A program made the translations under genes and the position numbers. From Luteococcus japonicus (GTDB taxonomy: Bacteria; Actinomycetota; Actinomycetes; Propionibacteriales; Propionibacteriaceae): 64,000 nt of DNA. The stretch lies in contig NZ_RKHG01000001.1 in assembly GCF_003752415.1 (NCBI RefSeq), positions 62,001 through 126,000 on the forward strand, read 5' to 3'. Positions 42,673 to 51,072 of the stretch are shown here, one piece after another. Within the stretch, counting starts at the first letter, position 1. Every line of letters starts with the position of its first letter. The notes under the pieces are model-generated. The model was given only the letters and a program-made list of their open reading frames with translations, searched no databases and was not told the origin of the DNA.

Positions 42673-43860
42673 GTGAAGGTACTCCTGCTCGAGAACATCC
42701 ATTCCGAAGCCACCCGCATCCTGACCGAGGCCGGTCTCGAGGTTGATGCACGTCCCGGTGCCCTGGGCGAGGACGAGCTCATCGAGGCACTGCAGGGGGT
42801 CAGTCTGGTGGGCATCCGCTCCGCGACGCACCTGACCGAACGCGTCATCCAGTCCTGCCCCGACCTGATTGCCGCCGGCTGTTTCTGCATCGGCACCAAC
42901 CAGGTGAATCTGGGTGCGGCGGCCAATGCCGGCGTCCCGGTCTTCAACGCCCCCTACAGCAACACGCGTTCCGTCGTGGAGCTGGCGATCGGCGAGATCA
43001 TCTCCCTGGCGCGCCGGCTGAACGAGAAGAACCGGTTGATGCACGAGGGCGTCTGGGACAAGTCCGCCGCCGGTTCCCACGAGGTCCGGGGTCGCACCCT
43101 GGGCATCGTCGGATACGGCAACATCGGCGCCCAGCTTTCGGTGCTGGCCGAGAGCCTGGGCATGAGTGTCATCTTCTACGACATCGCGGACAAGCTCGCG
43201 TTGGGCAATGCTCGTCGTTGCGAGAGCCTCGACGAGCTGCTGGCCGAGGCGGATGTGGTGACCTTGCACGTCGATGGGCGGGCCGCGAACAAGGACTTCT
43301 TCGGCGAGGCGCAGTTCGAGATGATGAAGGACCGCGCGATCTTCCTGAACCTGTCCCGCGGCCACGTCTACGACGTAGATGCCCTGGTCCGCCACCTGAA
43401 GTCCGGCCACATCGCCGGGGCCGGGCTGGACGTCTTCCCGACCGAGCCGAAGAAGGCTGGCTCGCCCTTCAGCTCCGAACTGCAGAACATCCCCAACGTG
43501 ATCCTGACCCCGCACGTCGGCGGTTCCACCAAGGAGGCGCAGGTGGACATCGGCCGTTTCGTGGCGGGCAAGCTGTTGGACCACGTGAACACCGGCGGCA
43601 CCCAGATGAGCGTGAACGTGCCGCAGATCAACACCGAGCCCTTCGAGGGCACCCGGGTCCTGCACATGCACCACAACGTGCCCGGCGTGATGGCCCGGTT
43701 GAACAATGTCTTCGCCAACCACGACGGCAACATCACCTTCCAGACGCTGTCCACCCGGGGCAACATCGGCTACGCCATCACCGACGTGAGCGGTGAGCAC
43801 CCGAACCTGCAGCACGAGCTGGCGGAGCTGGAGGAGACCATCCGGGTCCGCGTGATCTGA
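42673..43860 (+). CDS. serA: D-3-phosphoglycerate dehydrogenase
   Basis: A 395-residue enzyme of the short (E. coli-like) type that oxidises 3-phosphoglycerate with NAD+, the first step of serine synthesis. Marks are GIRSATHLTERV, IGTNQVNLGAAANAGVPVFNAP, the Rossmann motif LGIVGYGNIGAQLS, the catalytic LNLSRGHVYDVDALV and LTPHVGGSTKEAQ. The last 70 residues are an ACT-like serine-sensing domain (HNVPGVMARLNNVFANHDGNI). The start is a GTG with a weak upstream site. A strong convergent terminator follows. Confidence 0.95.
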   Translation: MKVLLLENIHSEATRILTEAGLEVDARPGALGEDELIEALQGVSLVGIRSATHLTERVIQSCPDLIAAGCFCIGTNQVNLGAAANAGVPVFNAPYSNTRSVVELAIGEIISLARRLNEKNRLMHEGVWDKSAAGSHEVRGRTLGIVGYGNIGAQLSVLAESLGMSVIFYDIADKLALGNARRCESLDELLAEADVVTLHVDGRAANKDFFGEAQFEMMKDRAIFLNLSRGHVYDVDALVRHLKSGHIAGAGLDVFPTEPKKAGSPFSSELQNIPNVILTPHVGGSTKEAQVDIGRFVAGKLLDHVNTGGTQMSVNVPQINTEPFEGTRVLHMHHNVPGVMARLNNVFANHDGNITFQTLSTRGNIGYAITDVSGEHPNLQHELAELEETIRVRVI

Positions 43861-43886
43861 TCCGGCCCCAGCGGCCTCTGGACGTC

Positions 43887-43934
43887 GAAGGTGGCCCCGT
43901 CCTCATGCGAGCTCATGAGGGCGGGGCCACCTTC
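43887..43934. terminator. Bidirectional terminator between serA and hisN
   Basis: A long hairpin with arms GAAGGTGGCCCCG and CGGGGCCACCTTC, one mismatch, an inner CCTCATG/CATGAGG and a 6-base loop. It lies between convergent genes and can serve both. Confidence 0.85.
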
Positions 43935-43959
43935 TCGTGCATGGCGGGCCCGGTGCGGT

Positions 43960-44787
43960 TCAGGCGTCGAGGTCGCCCTCCGGCCGGGCATCGGGGCGCA
44001 GGGCGTGCACGACGGACTCGTGCAGCAGGCGGTTGGTGGCGATCGCACCCGGGCCCTTGGGGCCGTCGGCACCGTCCAGGTTGGTGAAGCGGCCACCGGC
44101 CTCGCGCACGATGACGTCCAGTGCGGCCATGTCGTGCAGCGCCAGTTCGGGTTCGGCTGCCAGGTCCACGGCGCCCTCGGCCACCAGCATGTAGCTCCAG
44201 AAGTCGCCGTAGGCGCGGGTACGCCAGCTCTCCCGCAGCAGGTTGACGAAGTTCTGTCCGCGGCCGGAGGTCATCCAGCCGTCGACGGAGGAGTAGCTGA
44301 AGGAGGCGTCGTGCAGCGTCGAGACCTGCGAGACGTGGATCAGCTCGCCCTTCATCAGGCTCTTGCCGGCATAGGCGCCGTCGCCCTTGCTGGCCCACCA
44401 GCGTCGTCCCAGGGCCGGGGCGCTGACCACGGAGGCCACCACCTCGTCGTGGACCATCAGGGCGATCAGCGTGGCCCAGACGGGCACGCCGCGCACGAAG
44501 TTCTTGGTGCCGTCGATCGGGTCGATCACCCAGCGTCGGGGTCCCCACCCGGTGTCGTCGCCCTCCTCGCCGTGCACTGCGTCGCGGGGGCGGGCCTTGG
44601 CCAGCGTCGAGCGGATCGCCTCCTCGACGGCGACGTCGGCGTCGGAGACCGGCGTCATGTCGGGCTTGGTGTCGATGCGCAGGTCTCCGGACTTGAACCG
44701 ACTCATCGTGATGGAGTCGGCATTGTCCGCCATCAGGTGTGCCAGGCGCAGGTCATCGGTGAAGTTGTCGCGGTTCAGGGGGGCCAT
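43960..44787 (-). CDS. hisN: Histidinol-phosphatase, inositol-monophosphatase fold
   Basis: A 275-residue Mg2+-dependent phosphatase. The metal site is VHGEEGDDTGW followed by WVIDPIDGTKNFVRGVPVWATLIAL; the late AALDVIVREAGGRFTNLDG completes it. Actinobacterial proteins of this subgroup act on histidinol phosphate, which completes the histidine pathway, and that is the most likely role. A more general inositol-phosphate activity cannot be excluded. The gene stands alone between the convergent terminator and a gene-free stretch. Confidence 0.85.
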   Translation of the reverse strand: MAPLNRDNFTDDLRLAHLMADNADSITMSRFKSGDLRIDTKPDMTPVSDADVAVEEAIRSTLAKARPRDAVHGEEGDDTGWGPRRWVIDPIDGTKNFVRGVPVWATLIALMVHDEVVASVVSAPALGRRWWASKGDGAYAGKSLMKGELIHVSQVSTLHDASFSYSSVDGWMTSGRGQNFVNLLRESWRTRAYGDFWSYMLVAEGAVDLAAEPELALHDMAALDVIVREAGGRFTNLDGADGPKGPGAIATNRLLHESVVHALRPDARPEGDLDA

Positions 44788-45225
44788 GGGGCAAAGACTA
44801 GCGGTCCGGTCTCAATCCCGACCCTAGGAGGATGCGGTCTGGCGCTGTGCCTGGCATTGAACGTGGGCGATGCGTCCACGTGGGTGTTGTTGCGATCCCC
44901 GTCCTTCCTGATCCTCGCCCTCCCGAGGGGGGCGCTGCCCGCGTAGCCAGTTTGGAAGACTGGGGCTCAGGTCTGTTGCGTTCCTCGTCCCTCCCGAAGG
45001 AGGGACGCTGCCCTGCCTGAGCAGGGGAAATAGAGCCCTGTGTCGGCCGCCTCAGCAGCTGCACGCTGTTGGGCTGCGAGTCTGGCGACTTCCGTTCGTG
45101 TTGGCGCTATGAGCCCATGCAGTCATGGAAGCAACAATTCCATGGAGCGGCCCGGCTTACTGGCAGGAATCCACGAGGCTCGCGATCAATTCGGCGCTTC
45201 GCCAGAACAGTGTGTGGGCCCCCGC
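44788..45225. other. Gene-free stretch with stable hairpins between rsgA and hisN
   Basis: No gene is supported in these 438 bases. Two near-copies of a segment reading CCTCG-CCCTCCCGA-GG...CGCTGCCC occur at about 44914 and 44983. The second forms a perfect 8-base hairpin (44987-45006) with a CGAA loop, i.e. UUCG on the minus-strand RNA, and a second hairpin CCCTGC-CTGA-GCAGGG (45011-45026) is next to it. They probably end the aroA-rsgA transcript ahead of hisN. Confidence 0.5.
44987..45026 (-). terminator. Tandem hairpins downstream of rsgA
   Basis: Two adjacent stem-loops, one with a UUCG loop in the minus-strand RNA. There is no T-run, so termination may need Rho, or the hairpins may protect the 3' end. 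Confidence 0.45.
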
Positions 45226-46251
45226 TCAGAGCTCCCAGTCCTTGAGCCGGCCGGCCTGCCACATGCGTCGGTAGCTGTCGAGCCGTTCGGGCGCCAGGTC
45301 GCCGCGTGCGACGGCAGAGTCCAGGCCGCACTCGGGATCATTGGTGCCGTGCTGGCAACCGCGCGGGCACTGGTCGGTGAAGGCGGACAGGTCACCGAAG
45401 GAGGCGAGCACCGATTCGGGCGTGACGTGGGACAGTCCGAAGCTGCGCACCCCGGGGGTGTCGATCACCCAGCCGTCCTCGTCGGGCAGCTCGAGGGCGA
45501 TGGCGCTGGTCGACGTGTGCCGGCCGCGTCCGGTGACGTCGTTGACGACTCCAGTGGACCTGTTGACCCCGGGGATCAGGGCGTTGACCAGGGTTGACTT
45601 GCCGACGCCGGAGTGGCCGACGAAGACGGTGACGTGTCCTGCCAGGAGTTCGCGGACCGGGGCGAGGTCGCTTCCCGGGGAGGTCACCACGACGGGCACG
45701 TCCAGCGGCTCGTAGGCGGCGATCAGCTCGTCGGGGCTGGCCAGGTCCGCCTTGGTGAGGCACAGGATGGGCTTCACCCCGGCGTCATAGGCGGCCACCA
45801 TGATCCGGTCGATCATCCCCACTCGCGGCGGGGGGTCGGCCAGCGCGGTGACGATCATGATCTGGTCCGCATTCGCGACGATGGGGCGCTCGAAGGGGTC
45901 ATTGTCATCGGCGGTGCGGCGTAGCACGGTGCGCCGCACCTCTACGGCGCAGATCCGGGCCAGGGTGCCCTCCTCGCCGCTCACGTCGCCATCCAGCCGC
46001 ACGATGTCGCCGACGATGGCGCCCTTGCGCCCAAGTTGGCGTGCCTTGGTGGCGGAGACCAGCACGTCATCGTCCAACTGGCAGCGGTAGCGTCCCCGGT
46101 CAATGGTGATCACGCGGGCCGTGGGGAGTTTCGAGTAGTCCGGACGATCCTTGGTGCGGGGCCGGGTGCGTTTGCCGGGACGGTCGAAGGACTCCATGTC
46201 ATCGGAGCGCACATTGCGCCCCATGGCTCCACGAATCGCGCGCGGGCTCAT
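45226..46251 (-). CDS. rsgA: Ribosome small-subunit-dependent GTPase RsgA
   Basis: A 341-residue circularly permuted GTPase that checks late assembly of the 30S subunit. An OB fold covers about residues 45-120. The G motifs appear in permuted order: LTKADL (G4), GHSGVGKSTLVNAL (G1), DTPGVRSFGL (G3). A zinc-binding CPRGCQHGTNDPEC knuckle is near the C-terminus. The ATG overlaps the aroA stop by four bases, an aroA-rsgA pairing that is common in actinobacteria. Transcription continues from aroA. Confidence 0.95.
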   Translation of the reverse strand: MSPRAIRGAMGRNVRSDDMESFDRPGKRTRPRTKDRPDYSKLPTARVITIDRGRYRCQLDDDVLVSATKARQLGRKGAIVGDIVRLDGDVSGEEGTLARICAVEVRRTVLRRTADDNDPFERPIVANADQIMIVTALADPPPRVGMIDRIMVAAYDAGVKPILCLTKADLASPDELIAAYEPLDVPVVVTSPGSDLAPVRELLAGHVTVFVGHSGVGKSTLVNALIPGVNRSTGVVNDVTGRGRHTSTSAIALELPDEDGWVIDTPGVRSFGLSHVTPESVLASFGDLSAFTDQCPRGCQHGTNDPECGLDSAVARGDLAPERLDSYRRMWQAGRLKDWEL

Positions 46252-47570
46252 CGGTGGTCTTCCGGGCTGTTCACCATGGTGCTCCACAGGGTGTCGAAGT
46301 GGTTGATGGTCTTGCTGGTGCAGGCGACGTCGTCAACGGTGCAGCCGGGCACCAGTAGTCCGACCAGCACCGCGGTGTGTACCAGGCGGTGGTCGGCGTA
46401 GCTGAGCAGGTCCGCCGGGCGGAGTCCTTCGCCAGCAAGGCCGGCGCCGTGGATCTCCAGTCCGTCGTCGGTCTGCCGCACGTTGCCACCGGCGCGGTGC
46501 AGCTCGGTCTCCAGGGCGGCCAGTCGGTCCGTCTCGTGGCCTCGGATGTGGGCGACGCCGCGGATGGTGGAGGTGCCCTCGGCGAACAGGCACAGGGCAG
46601 CGACGACGGGCGTCAGTTCGCTGGAGCCGTGCAGGTCGGCGTCGACGGCACGCAGCGTGCCCGTCCCGGTGACGGTCAGCTCGTCGCCGGCCAGCTCCAC
46701 GTGTGCGCCCATCCGGCGCAGCACGTCACGGACCTCGTCGCCGCCCTGTGTGGTGGCGGACGGCCAGCCGGGGACGGTGACGGATCCCGCGGTCAGGGCG
46801 GCGGCAGCCAGGAAGACGGCGGCGCTGGTCAGGTCGGGCTCGATCCGCTGGTCATTGGCCAGCACGGGCCCGGGAAGGACCTGCCAGTGGTCCGGTTCGG
46901 TCTCGGTGACCTGGACCCCACGGTCGCGAAGCATCTGCAGCGTCATCTCCACATGTGGCCTGCTGGGGATGCTCGCCCCGGTGGGCGAGTGGTGTCTCAG
47001 CACCAGCCCGTTCGGGAAACGAGCCCCGGCCAGCAGCAGCCCTGAGACGAACTGGCTGGAGCCCGAGGAGTCGATGGTGACCTCGCGGCCCTCCAGGAGC
47101 TCGGGGCCGGTCACGGTGCACGGGATGGCGTCGCCCTCGACGGTGGCGCCCAGCAGACGCAGCGCGTGCAGCACTGGTGCCAGGGGCCGGACACTGGCGG
47201 CGGCATCCCCGACGAAGCTCGTGCTGCCGTGTGCCAGCGCGGCCAGCGGCGGCACGAAGCGCATCACGGTTCCCGCCAGTCCGCAGTCGATGGGCTCCGG
47301 AGCGGGGGAGAAGCGCTGCGGGGGAGTGACCCGCAGAAGCCCCGCGTCGTCGTCGATCTGCACGCCCAGCGACACCAGCGCCCGGCGCATCAGCGCCGTG
47401 TCACGGGCGTCCAGGGCGCCGGTGATGGTGCTGGGTCCGTCGGCCAGAGCGGCCAGGAGCAGGGCGCGGTTGGTCTCGGACTTGGACCCCGGGACCTCCA
47501 CCCGGGCATGGACGGGCCCCGGCGCGACGGGAATCGGCCAGGGCCCGGCAGTGTCTTGCAGCGTCTTCAC
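46248..47570 (-). CDS. aroA: 3-phosphoshikimate 1-carboxyvinyltransferase (EPSP synthase)
   Basis: A 440-residue enzyme joining shikimate-3-phosphate and PEP in aromatic amino-acid synthesis. Marks are VPGSKSETNRALLLAALADGPS, the central GLAGTVMRFVPPLAALA (in place of GNAGTxxR), IDSSGSSQFVSGLLLAG, and the late IRGHETDRLAALETEL and SYADHRLVHTAVL. The GTG start (VKTLQDTAG) gives the usual length. The GLAGT and SETNR variants are those of the actinobacterial subgroup as far as I recall. It is coupled to rsgA. Confidence 0.95.
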   Translation of the reverse strand: MKTLQDTAGPWPIPVAPGPVHARVEVPGSKSETNRALLLAALADGPSTITGALDARDTALMRRALVSLGVQIDDDAGLLRVTPPQRFSPAPEPIDCGLAGTVMRFVPPLAALAHGSTSFVGDAAASVRPLAPVLHALRLLGATVEGDAIPCTVTGPELLEGREVTIDSSGSSQFVSGLLLAGARFPNGLVLRHHSPTGASIPSRPHVEMTLQMLRDRGVQVTETEPDHWQVLPGPVLANDQRIEPDLTSAAVFLAAAALTAGSVTVPGWPSATTQGGDEVRDVLRRMGAHVELAGDELTVTGTGTLRAVDADLHGSSELTPVVAALCLFAEGTSTIRGVAHIRGHETDRLAALETELHRAGGNVRQTDDGLEIHGAGLAGEGLRPADLLSYADHRLVHTAVLVGLLVPGCTVDDVACTSKTINHFDTLWSTMVNSPEDHR

Positions 47571-47583
47571 ACAGGTGATTGTG

Positions 47584-48198
47584 TCAGCTGAACAGTCCCG
47601 TGATGGTGTCGGCAATCTCGTTCGCCTGCTGGTTGGCGTTCTTGTTAGCCTTCTTGGTGCTCTTGGCCAGCTGCTTCTTATGCTGCGCGGCGGTCTTCTC
47701 GAGCTGCTTCTTCTGGTCGGACACCTCGCGGCTGAGTGCCTGCACCTGCTTGTTGGCGCGGTATCCCAGCGAGGGCTTGCCCTGGGTGTCCTGGCTGGCG
47801 ATCATCGCGGCGCCCAGCAGGGCGACATTGCGCAGCATGACCGAGCGTGCAGCGGCCTTCTCCTCGGCCGTGGCGCCCTTGGCGGGGCGGGAGGCCAGCA
47901 CGTGCGGAACCATCGAGGCGCCCAGCAGGCCGGCGGAGAGCCTGCGTCCGAGGCCGGTGGCGAGGCCCAGACCACCCAGCACCTGGGCGACACCGGTGGC
48001 GCGCACGAGCGTCTTGGTCTCCTCCGGCACGTAGTTGGCCACGCTCGGCGGTGCCACCTGCTGTACCAGTGGCACCACCTTGCGGACGATGGGCTCGGCG
48101 TCGGCGACCAGCGCGTCAGGCTTGGTCGCGGCCTTGGCCCCGTTGACGACGAAGAAACTGGCGAGCATGGTCCGCCCGGCTGCACGAGTAAGGTTCAT
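47584..48198 (-). CDS. DoxX-family membrane protein with Lys-rich coiled-coil tail
   Basis: A 204-residue protein. Residues 1-135 are a four-helix DoxX-like membrane domain (AGRTMLASFFVVNGAKAATKP, ATGVAQVLGGLGLATGLGRRLSAGLLG). The last 60 residues are a coiled coil with many Lys and Gln (QLEKTAAQHKKQLAKSTKKA). DoxX proteins link to redox and thiol stress in mycobacteria; the tail is not part of the core family. The ATG has GAAGGGAG upstream. The stop lies just upstream of aroA in the same direction. Confidence 0.75.
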   Translation of the reverse strand: MNLTRAAGRTMLASFFVVNGAKAATKPDALVADAEPIVRKVVPLVQQVAPPSVANYVPEETKTLVRATGVAQVLGGLGLATGLGRRLSAGLLGASMVPHVLASRPAKGATAEEKAAARSVMLRNVALLGAAMIASQDTQGKPSLGYRANKQVQALSREVSDQKKQLEKTAAQHKKQLAKSTKKANKNANQQANEIADTITGLFS

Positions 48199-48279
48199 GC
48201 TCCCTTCATACCGGAGCGGCTGGGTCGACGCCAAGCGATTGCGCAGGTGGCGAAATCGGGCACTGGTTAGATGGTGCGC

Positions 48280-49065
48280 ATGTGCGGACGCTACGCGGCC
48301 TCGGCCAGTCAGGACCTGCTCGTGGAGACCTTCGAGGTCGACGAGGTGGTGGAGCTGGAGACGCTGCCGCCACTGGCCCCGCGCTACAACATCGCGCCGA
48401 CCGATCCGGTTCCCGCGGTGATGGAGCGACGGGACAAGAACTGGGGTGAGGTGCGACGCAAGCTGGCCCGGCCCCGCTGGGGGCTGGTGCCCAGCTGGGC
48501 CAAGGACCGCTCTCGCGCTGCCGGCCTGATCAATGCCCGCAGCGAGACCGTCGCGGAGAAGCCGTCCTTCCGCAAGGCCTTCGCCACCCGGCGTTGTCTC
48601 GTGCCGGCCGACGGATACTACGAGTGGTACACGGGCCCGGCCACAGGGAAGGGACGCCCGGTCAAGCAACCCTTCTGGATCCACCCGCTGCCCCGCATGG
48701 GGGAGCCGGACCTGATGGTGATGGCCGGTCTCTACGAGTTCTGGCGCGATCCGACGCTGCCGCAGGACCATCCAGAGGCATGGCTCACCACCTGCACCGT
48801 GATCACCACGCAGGCCACTGATGCCCTGGGCCACATCCACGACCGGATGCCGATGCAGGTGCGGCGCGCGGACTGGGACCACTGGCTGGATCCTGCACTC
48901 ACCGACCCGCTGGCCGCCCATGACCTGCTGCACGCCCCCGTCCCGGAAGAGATGACCGCATGGGCCGTCTCCCGGCTGGTGGGCAATGTCCGCAATGACG
49001 GGCCGGAACTGATCGTGCCGCTGCCCAGCGTAGAGGACCTCCCCACCCAGGAGGAGTTGCTGTGA
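48280..49065 (+). CDS. HMCES/YedK-type abasic-site-shielding protein
   Basis: A 261-residue SRAP-domain protein. After Met removal Cys2 (MCGRYAAS) becomes the N-terminal residue that forms a thiazolidine crosslink with abasic sites in single-stranded DNA. Other marks are PRYNIAPTDPVPAV, PRWGLVPSWAKD, INARSETVAEKPSFRKAF, the catalytic Glu in RRCLVPADGYYEWY and the His in IHDRMPM. I use the Met directly before Cys, not the ATG nine bases upstream, because the chemistry needs Cys at position 2. The next gene overlaps by four bases. Confidence 0.93.
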   Translation: MCGRYAASASQDLLVETFEVDEVVELETLPPLAPRYNIAPTDPVPAVMERRDKNWGEVRRKLARPRWGLVPSWAKDRSRAAGLINARSETVAEKPSFRKAFATRRCLVPADGYYEWYTGPATGKGRPVKQPFWIHPLPRMGEPDLMVMAGLYEFWRDPTLPQDHPEAWLTTCTVITTQATDALGHIHDRMPMQVRRADWDHWLDPALTDPLAAHDLLHAPVPEEMTAWAVSRLVGNVRNDGPELIVPLPSVEDLPTQEELL

Positions 49066-49733
49066 GCCACGTGATCGAAGTCGAGACGTCCCAGGGGCCG
49101 GGCCGGATGGTGGTCGATGGGGTCTGTGAGCGCCCCTCGCGCCTGCTGGTGCTGGGTCACGGAGCAGGCGGGGGCATCGAGGCCCCTGACCTGCTGCAGC
49201 TTGCGCATCGGCTGCCCTCGGACACGTCTGGGTCGATCACCGTGGCACGCTTCGAGCAGCCCTGGCGCACCGCGGGCCGCAAGGTCGCCGTCGCTCCCCG
49301 GCGGCTCGATGAGGCGATGTGTGAGGCCCTGCCCCAGCTGGTTGACCGTCTCCGGCCCGGCACCCTCGTGCTGGGTGGTCGTTCGGCGGGAGCGCGGGTG
49401 GCCTGCCGGACAGGGCGCGAACTTGGTGCGGCGGGCATCGTCGCCCTGTCCTTCCCCTTGCACCCGCCCGGCCGCCCCGAGAAGTCCCGCGCGGACGAAC
49501 TGCTGGGGTTGGCCCTGCCGGCGCTGGTGGTGCAGGGGGAGCGCGACCCCTTTGGTGGCCCGGCTGAGTTCGCTGGGCTGCTGGCCGAGGAGGCAGAGCT
49601 GCAGCTGCTCGCTGTCGCCGGCGCCAGGCACGAGCTGGTGCCACCGGTGCGGGGCCGGCAGGAGCCGGAGTTGGTGTGGGCCGCCATCGCGTCGCGGGTC
49701 GCGGCCTTCGTGCGCGGCACGGCAGGGGAATAA
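49062..49733 (+). CDS. Alpha/beta hydrolase of the KANL3/Tex30-like type
   Basis: A 223-residue hydrolase-fold protein. [17 protein letters not shown] holds the oxyanion loop and [14 protein letters not shown] the nucleophile elbow with Ser. [14 protein letters not shown] supplies the acidic residue and AGARHELVP the His. The substrate is unknown. The GTG start is in a GTGA overlap with the YedK-type gene, so the two are co-translated. The SigH-type promoter for the next gene lies across its stop codon. Confidence 0.85.
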   Translation: MSHVIEVETSQGPGRMVVDGVCERPSRLLVLGHGAGGGIEAPDLLQLAHRLPSDTSGSITVARFEQPWRTAGRKVAVAPRRLDEAMCEALPQLVDRLRPGTLVLGGRSAGARVACRTGRELGAAGIVALSFPLHPPGRPEKSRADELLGLALPALVVQGERDPFGGPAEFAGLLAEEAELQLLAVAGARHELVPPVRGRQEPELVWAAIASRVAAFVRGTAGE

Positions 49734-49753
49734 ACCGCCGTACCGGCTGCGTT
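49726..49753 (+). promoter_or_regulatory. SigH/SigR-type promoter upstream of sigH
   Basis: GGGAATA, 17 bases, then CGTT matches the -35/-10 consensus used by actinobacterial SigH/SigR sigma factors. It sits 86 bases before the sigH ATG, so sigH is probably autoregulated, as known for these factors. Confidence 0.7.
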
Positions 49754-49839
49754 CTGCCGCCGTGATGAAGTTGCGAGAACGCCCAGGGCGAACGGACGAT
49801 GCGGCCACACGGGCCGAGGATTCGGTACTGTCGTACGTG

Positions 49840-50517
49840 ATGACTCTCCCAGGTGCAACCCATGACGAGCCGGACGCAGAGACCGTCCGCGCAGCCGACC
49901 CTGCCGTCGACGAGCTGGAGGCGGCCTTCGCGGAGGAGACCGACGAGCAGCGCGCGGAGCGCTTCGAACGCGATGCGATGGTCTACCTCGACCAGCTCTA
50001 CGGTGCCGCCCTGCGGATGACCCGCAATCCGGCGGATGCCGAGGACGTGGTGCAGGAGACCTATGCCAAGGCCTTCAGCTCCTTCAAGCAGTTCACGCCG
50101 GGTACGAACCTGAAGGCCTGGCTCTACCGCATCCTCACCAATACCTACATCAACACCTACCGCAAGGCGCAGCGCCAGCCCAAGACCACTGGTGGTGCCG
50201 ACGTCGAGGACTGGCAGCTCGCCCAGGCGGAGTCGCACACCTCGACGGGTCTGCGCTCGGCCGAGATGGAGGCGCTGGACCGGATTCCCGACGGTGACGT
50301 GCTGGACGCGCTGAACTCGTTGGCGCCGGACTTCCGCACCGCGGTCCTGCTGGCCGACGTGGAGGGCTTTGCCTACAAGGAGATCGCCGAGATCATGGGC
50401 ACGCCCATCGGTACCGTGATGTCCCGCCTGAACCGGGGCCGTTCGCAGCTGCGGAGCAAGCTGGCCGAGCACGCAGCCGCGCAGGGCATCGGACGCCGGG
50501 GAGGCCCCGATGACTGA
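49840..50517 (+). CDS. sigH: RNA polymerase ECF sigma factor, SigH/SigR type
   Basis: A 225-residue group-4 sigma factor for thiol-oxidative and heat stress. Region 2 is [26 protein letters not shown] with [25 protein letters not shown]. Region 4 is [42 protein letters not shown]. An acidic 50-residue N-terminal extension precedes them. The downstream gene encodes a zinc-binding anti-sigma factor overlapping by eight bases. The expected regulon is thioredoxin, mycothiol and protease genes. Confidence 0.93.
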   Translation: MTLPGATHDEPDAETVRAADPAVDELEAAFAEETDEQRAERFERDAMVYLDQLYGAALRMTRNPADAEDVVQETYAKAFSSFKQFTPGTNLKAWLYRILTNTYINTYRKAQRQPKTTGGADVEDWQLAQAESHTSTGLRSAEMEALDRIPDGDVLDALNSLAPDFRTAVLLADVEGFAYKEIAEIMGTPIGTVMSRLNRGRSQLRSKLAEHAAAQGIGRRGGPDD

Positions 50518-50779
50518 TCCCGCGATGAGCCACGCCGAGGACCACGACGCCTGTACCGAGGCACTCGGGCATGTGCAGGCCTTCCTGCACGGTGAACTGA
50601 CCGAGTGCGACGCCGACCTCGTGCGCCATCACCTTGATGCGTGCGAGAAGTGCCTGGAGAACTACGACATCGAGCAGACCATCGCGACTCTGATCAAGCG
50701 TTGCAATCCGCCGCAGGCCGCCAGCACCCAACTGCGGATGAGGATCATCAGCATGTCGCTGACCCTGCACGAGCGTTGA
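50510..50779 (+). CDS. rsrA: Zinc-binding anti-sigma factor, RsrA/RshA type
   Basis: An 89-residue ZAS protein that holds SigH inactive in reducing conditions and releases it on disulfide formation. The HxxxCxxC motif is at His41, Cys45 and Cys48, with a further Cys15 and Cys68 typical of the redox switch. A Met five codons downstream (MSHAEDHDA) is an alternative start. It is followed by a clear terminator. Confidence 0.92.
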   Translation: MTDPAMSHAEDHDACTEALGHVQAFLHGELTECDADLVRHHLDACEKCLENYDIEQTIATLIKRCNPPQAASTQLRMRIISMSLTLHER

Positions 50780-50795
50780 ACAGCACGCATCACAG

Positions 50796-50831
50796 GAAGA
50801 AGCCCCCGATCATCAGACCGGGGGCTTCTTC
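50796..50831. terminator. Bidirectional terminator between rsrA and bL37
   Basis: GAAGAAGCCCCCG / CGGGGGCTTCTTC, 13-base perfect arms with a 10-base loop, between convergent genes. A-rich and T-rich flanks in the stem suit termination in both directions. Confidence 0.88.
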
Positions 50832-50847
50832 GTTCACAGTTGCGGAA

Positions 50848-50922
50848 TCAGGCGTTGGGACGCTTGCCGTGATTCGCGCCACTGTTCTTGCGAGACCGAC
50901 GCTTGCGTCCACGCTTGCTCAT
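50848..50922 (-). CDS. 50S ribosomal protein bL37
   Basis: A 24-residue, very basic protein (MSKRGRKRRSRKNSG, then ANHGKRPNA). It matches the small ribosomal protein bL37 seen in mycobacterial 50S structures, and is far below usual gene-calling limits. GAGGAG lies eight bases before the ATG, and a strong terminator follows. It is divergent from pdtaS across a 150-base gap. Known only from actinobacteria to my knowledge. Confidence 0.85.
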   Translation of the reverse strand: MSKRGRKRRSRKNSGANHGKRPNA

Positions 50923-51072
50923 GACAACTCCTCGTTCAAGAAATCTGTGGTCAGTAGACGGCCACCGTGTGGTGGCCTCCCCCGGCCGAGCCGGGCACGA
51001 GTACTGATTATTCCATCTGCTGCGCCCCAGACCAAGTAGGACCATCGGTCGGGCGCTGGCTAGGGTGGGGTC

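Noticed and set aside
42379-43815. A 478-codon minus-strand frame opposite serA
   Set aside because: Shadow of serA; no motifs. Likewise the long frames opposite pdtaS, aroA and the peptide transporter.
44788-45225. T-box or other riboswitch upstream of hisN
   Set aside because: I could not find the conserved T-box sequence or any known riboswitch core; only simple hairpins.
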